DNA of 21,812 nt from an uncultured Oscillospiraceae bacterium (lineage in GTDB: Bacteria > Bacillota > Clostridia > Oscillospirales > Oscillospiraceae). Shown here one piece after another: positions 21,422-21,812 of the stretch. The DNA is taken from contig CAKTKM010000010.1 of the NCBI GenBank assembly GCA_934569425.1, forward strand, positions 1 through 21,812, written 5' to 3'. Each line of letters starts with the position of its first letter. The first letter of the stretch is position 1. The notes below the pieces were generated by a model. The model had not been told where the DNA came from, made no database searches, and worked only from the letters and a program-made list of their open reading frames with translations. A program made the translations under genes and the position numbers.

Positions 21422-21474
21422 CGCATGACACTATCCAAAGCACAATATTTACAATTGGATCGGAGGAAAATATT

Positions 21475-21812
21475 ATGATTGTTAATCAAGCAAATCAGAA
21501 ATATGAGTATTTGGGAGTGGCATATGCCATCGGTGCCGCTGTCATGGCAACAGAGGCAAGTGAATATCGTGGACTTTATGGCACTATCACGGAGATCCGT
21601 GACGGATCTGACCGAGAGACAGAGAATGATACGCCTGACATCTATTGCTGTTTTGACCCACCTCTGTTTCAAGAGGAGATCCGGGAGCTGGAGCGACGCT
21701 TCACAGAACTATATCAATCTCCTAAGAAGCTCGACGAGATCACGCTGGATATGGTTATCATGGCACCGGAGATGGTTCGGGTGATCTCGCCTGATCCCTC
21801 GGTGTGCAAGAC
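21475..21812 (+). CDS. Unrecognised protein, partial (112 codons, runs off the end)
   Basis: ATG 21475 is preceded by CGGAGGAAAATATT, a strong ribosome binding site, and the frame is open to the window end. The product starts MIVNQANQKYEYLGVAYAIG and includes YGTITEIRDG, an acidic stretch (SDRETENDTPDIYC), CFDPPLFQEEIRELERRF and LDEITLDMVIMAPEMVRVISP. No motif or membrane segment that I can name; it looks like a soluble, acidic protein. Base composition is clearly poorer in G and C than in the metal operons to the left. It lies 53 bases after the VWA fragment. Similar hypothetical proteins occur beside MoxR/VWA genes in gut Clostridia mobile regions as I recall, which would fit, but I cannot confirm this. 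Confidence 0.65.
   Translation, partial: MIVNQANQKYEYLGVAYAIGAAVMATEASEYRGLYGTITEIRDGSDRETENDTPDIYCCFDPPLFQEEIRELERRFTELYQSPKKLDEITLDMVIMAPEMVRVISPDPSVCK

Noticed and set aside
1..21812. CRISPR arrays, tRNA or rRNA genes, transposases
   Set aside because: No regularly spaced repeats, no tRNA-like cloverleaf and no transposase frame were found by reading.

Overview
The window (about 21.8 kb, mostly GC-rich) looks like chromosome from an anaerobic low-G+C-phylum Clostridium relative with a GC-rich genome, probably Oscillospiraceae (the Flavonifractor/Lawsonibacter/Dysosmobacter type). The inference rests on RNase J, strong GGAGG ribosome binding sites, lipoprotein signals of the MKK(L/F)..LLALVM.L.LVAC type, and dense ATGA/GTGA-coupled operons. 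No tRNA, rRNA, CRISPR array or intact insertion sequence was seen.

Left end (1-2345): the 3' end of an RNase J gene and a bidirectional terminator. Next comes a minus-strand unit of a membrane-anchored coiled-coil protein and two tiny cysteine-rich proteins (39 and 47 aa), driven by a near-consensus promoter. A divergent small XRE regulator sits beside palindromic operator candidates. It is followed by a coupled pair: a 28-aa hydrophobic peptide and a membrane-anchored HTH protein.

Metal/peptide uptake operon (8805 down to 2397, minus strand): methyltransferase - substrate-binding lipoprotein - permease B - permease C - ATPase D - ATPase E/F - second methyltransferase. The two methyltransferases are paralogues and bracket a complete Opp/Dpp/Nik-type ABC importer. 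A TTGTGA-17-TATACT promoter drives the operon, and a spaced dyad covers its -35 box.

Molybdenum block (9029-16098): minus strand moaA - moaC - MOSC protein - molybdopterin-binding protein - modA - modB - modC, and divergently an IclR-type regulator coupled to mogA. The IclR/moaA intergenic region carries two good promoters and a 10-bp direct repeat spaced by exactly 21 bp. Together these genes import molybdate or tungstate and carry out several steps of pterin cofactor synthesis; moaD, moaE and a full moeA are not in the window.

Right part (16140-20286, minus strand): an 826-aa MalT-like LuxR (LAL) regulator, a DUF2442 protein that probably uses a TTG start, and two small lipoproteins, spaced closely enough to be one operon.

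Right end (20556-21812, plus strand): a response regulator broken after about 59 codons is joined directly to the 3' part of a VWA-domain gene, which looks like a deletion scar. An unrecognised, AT-richer gene follows and runs off the end.
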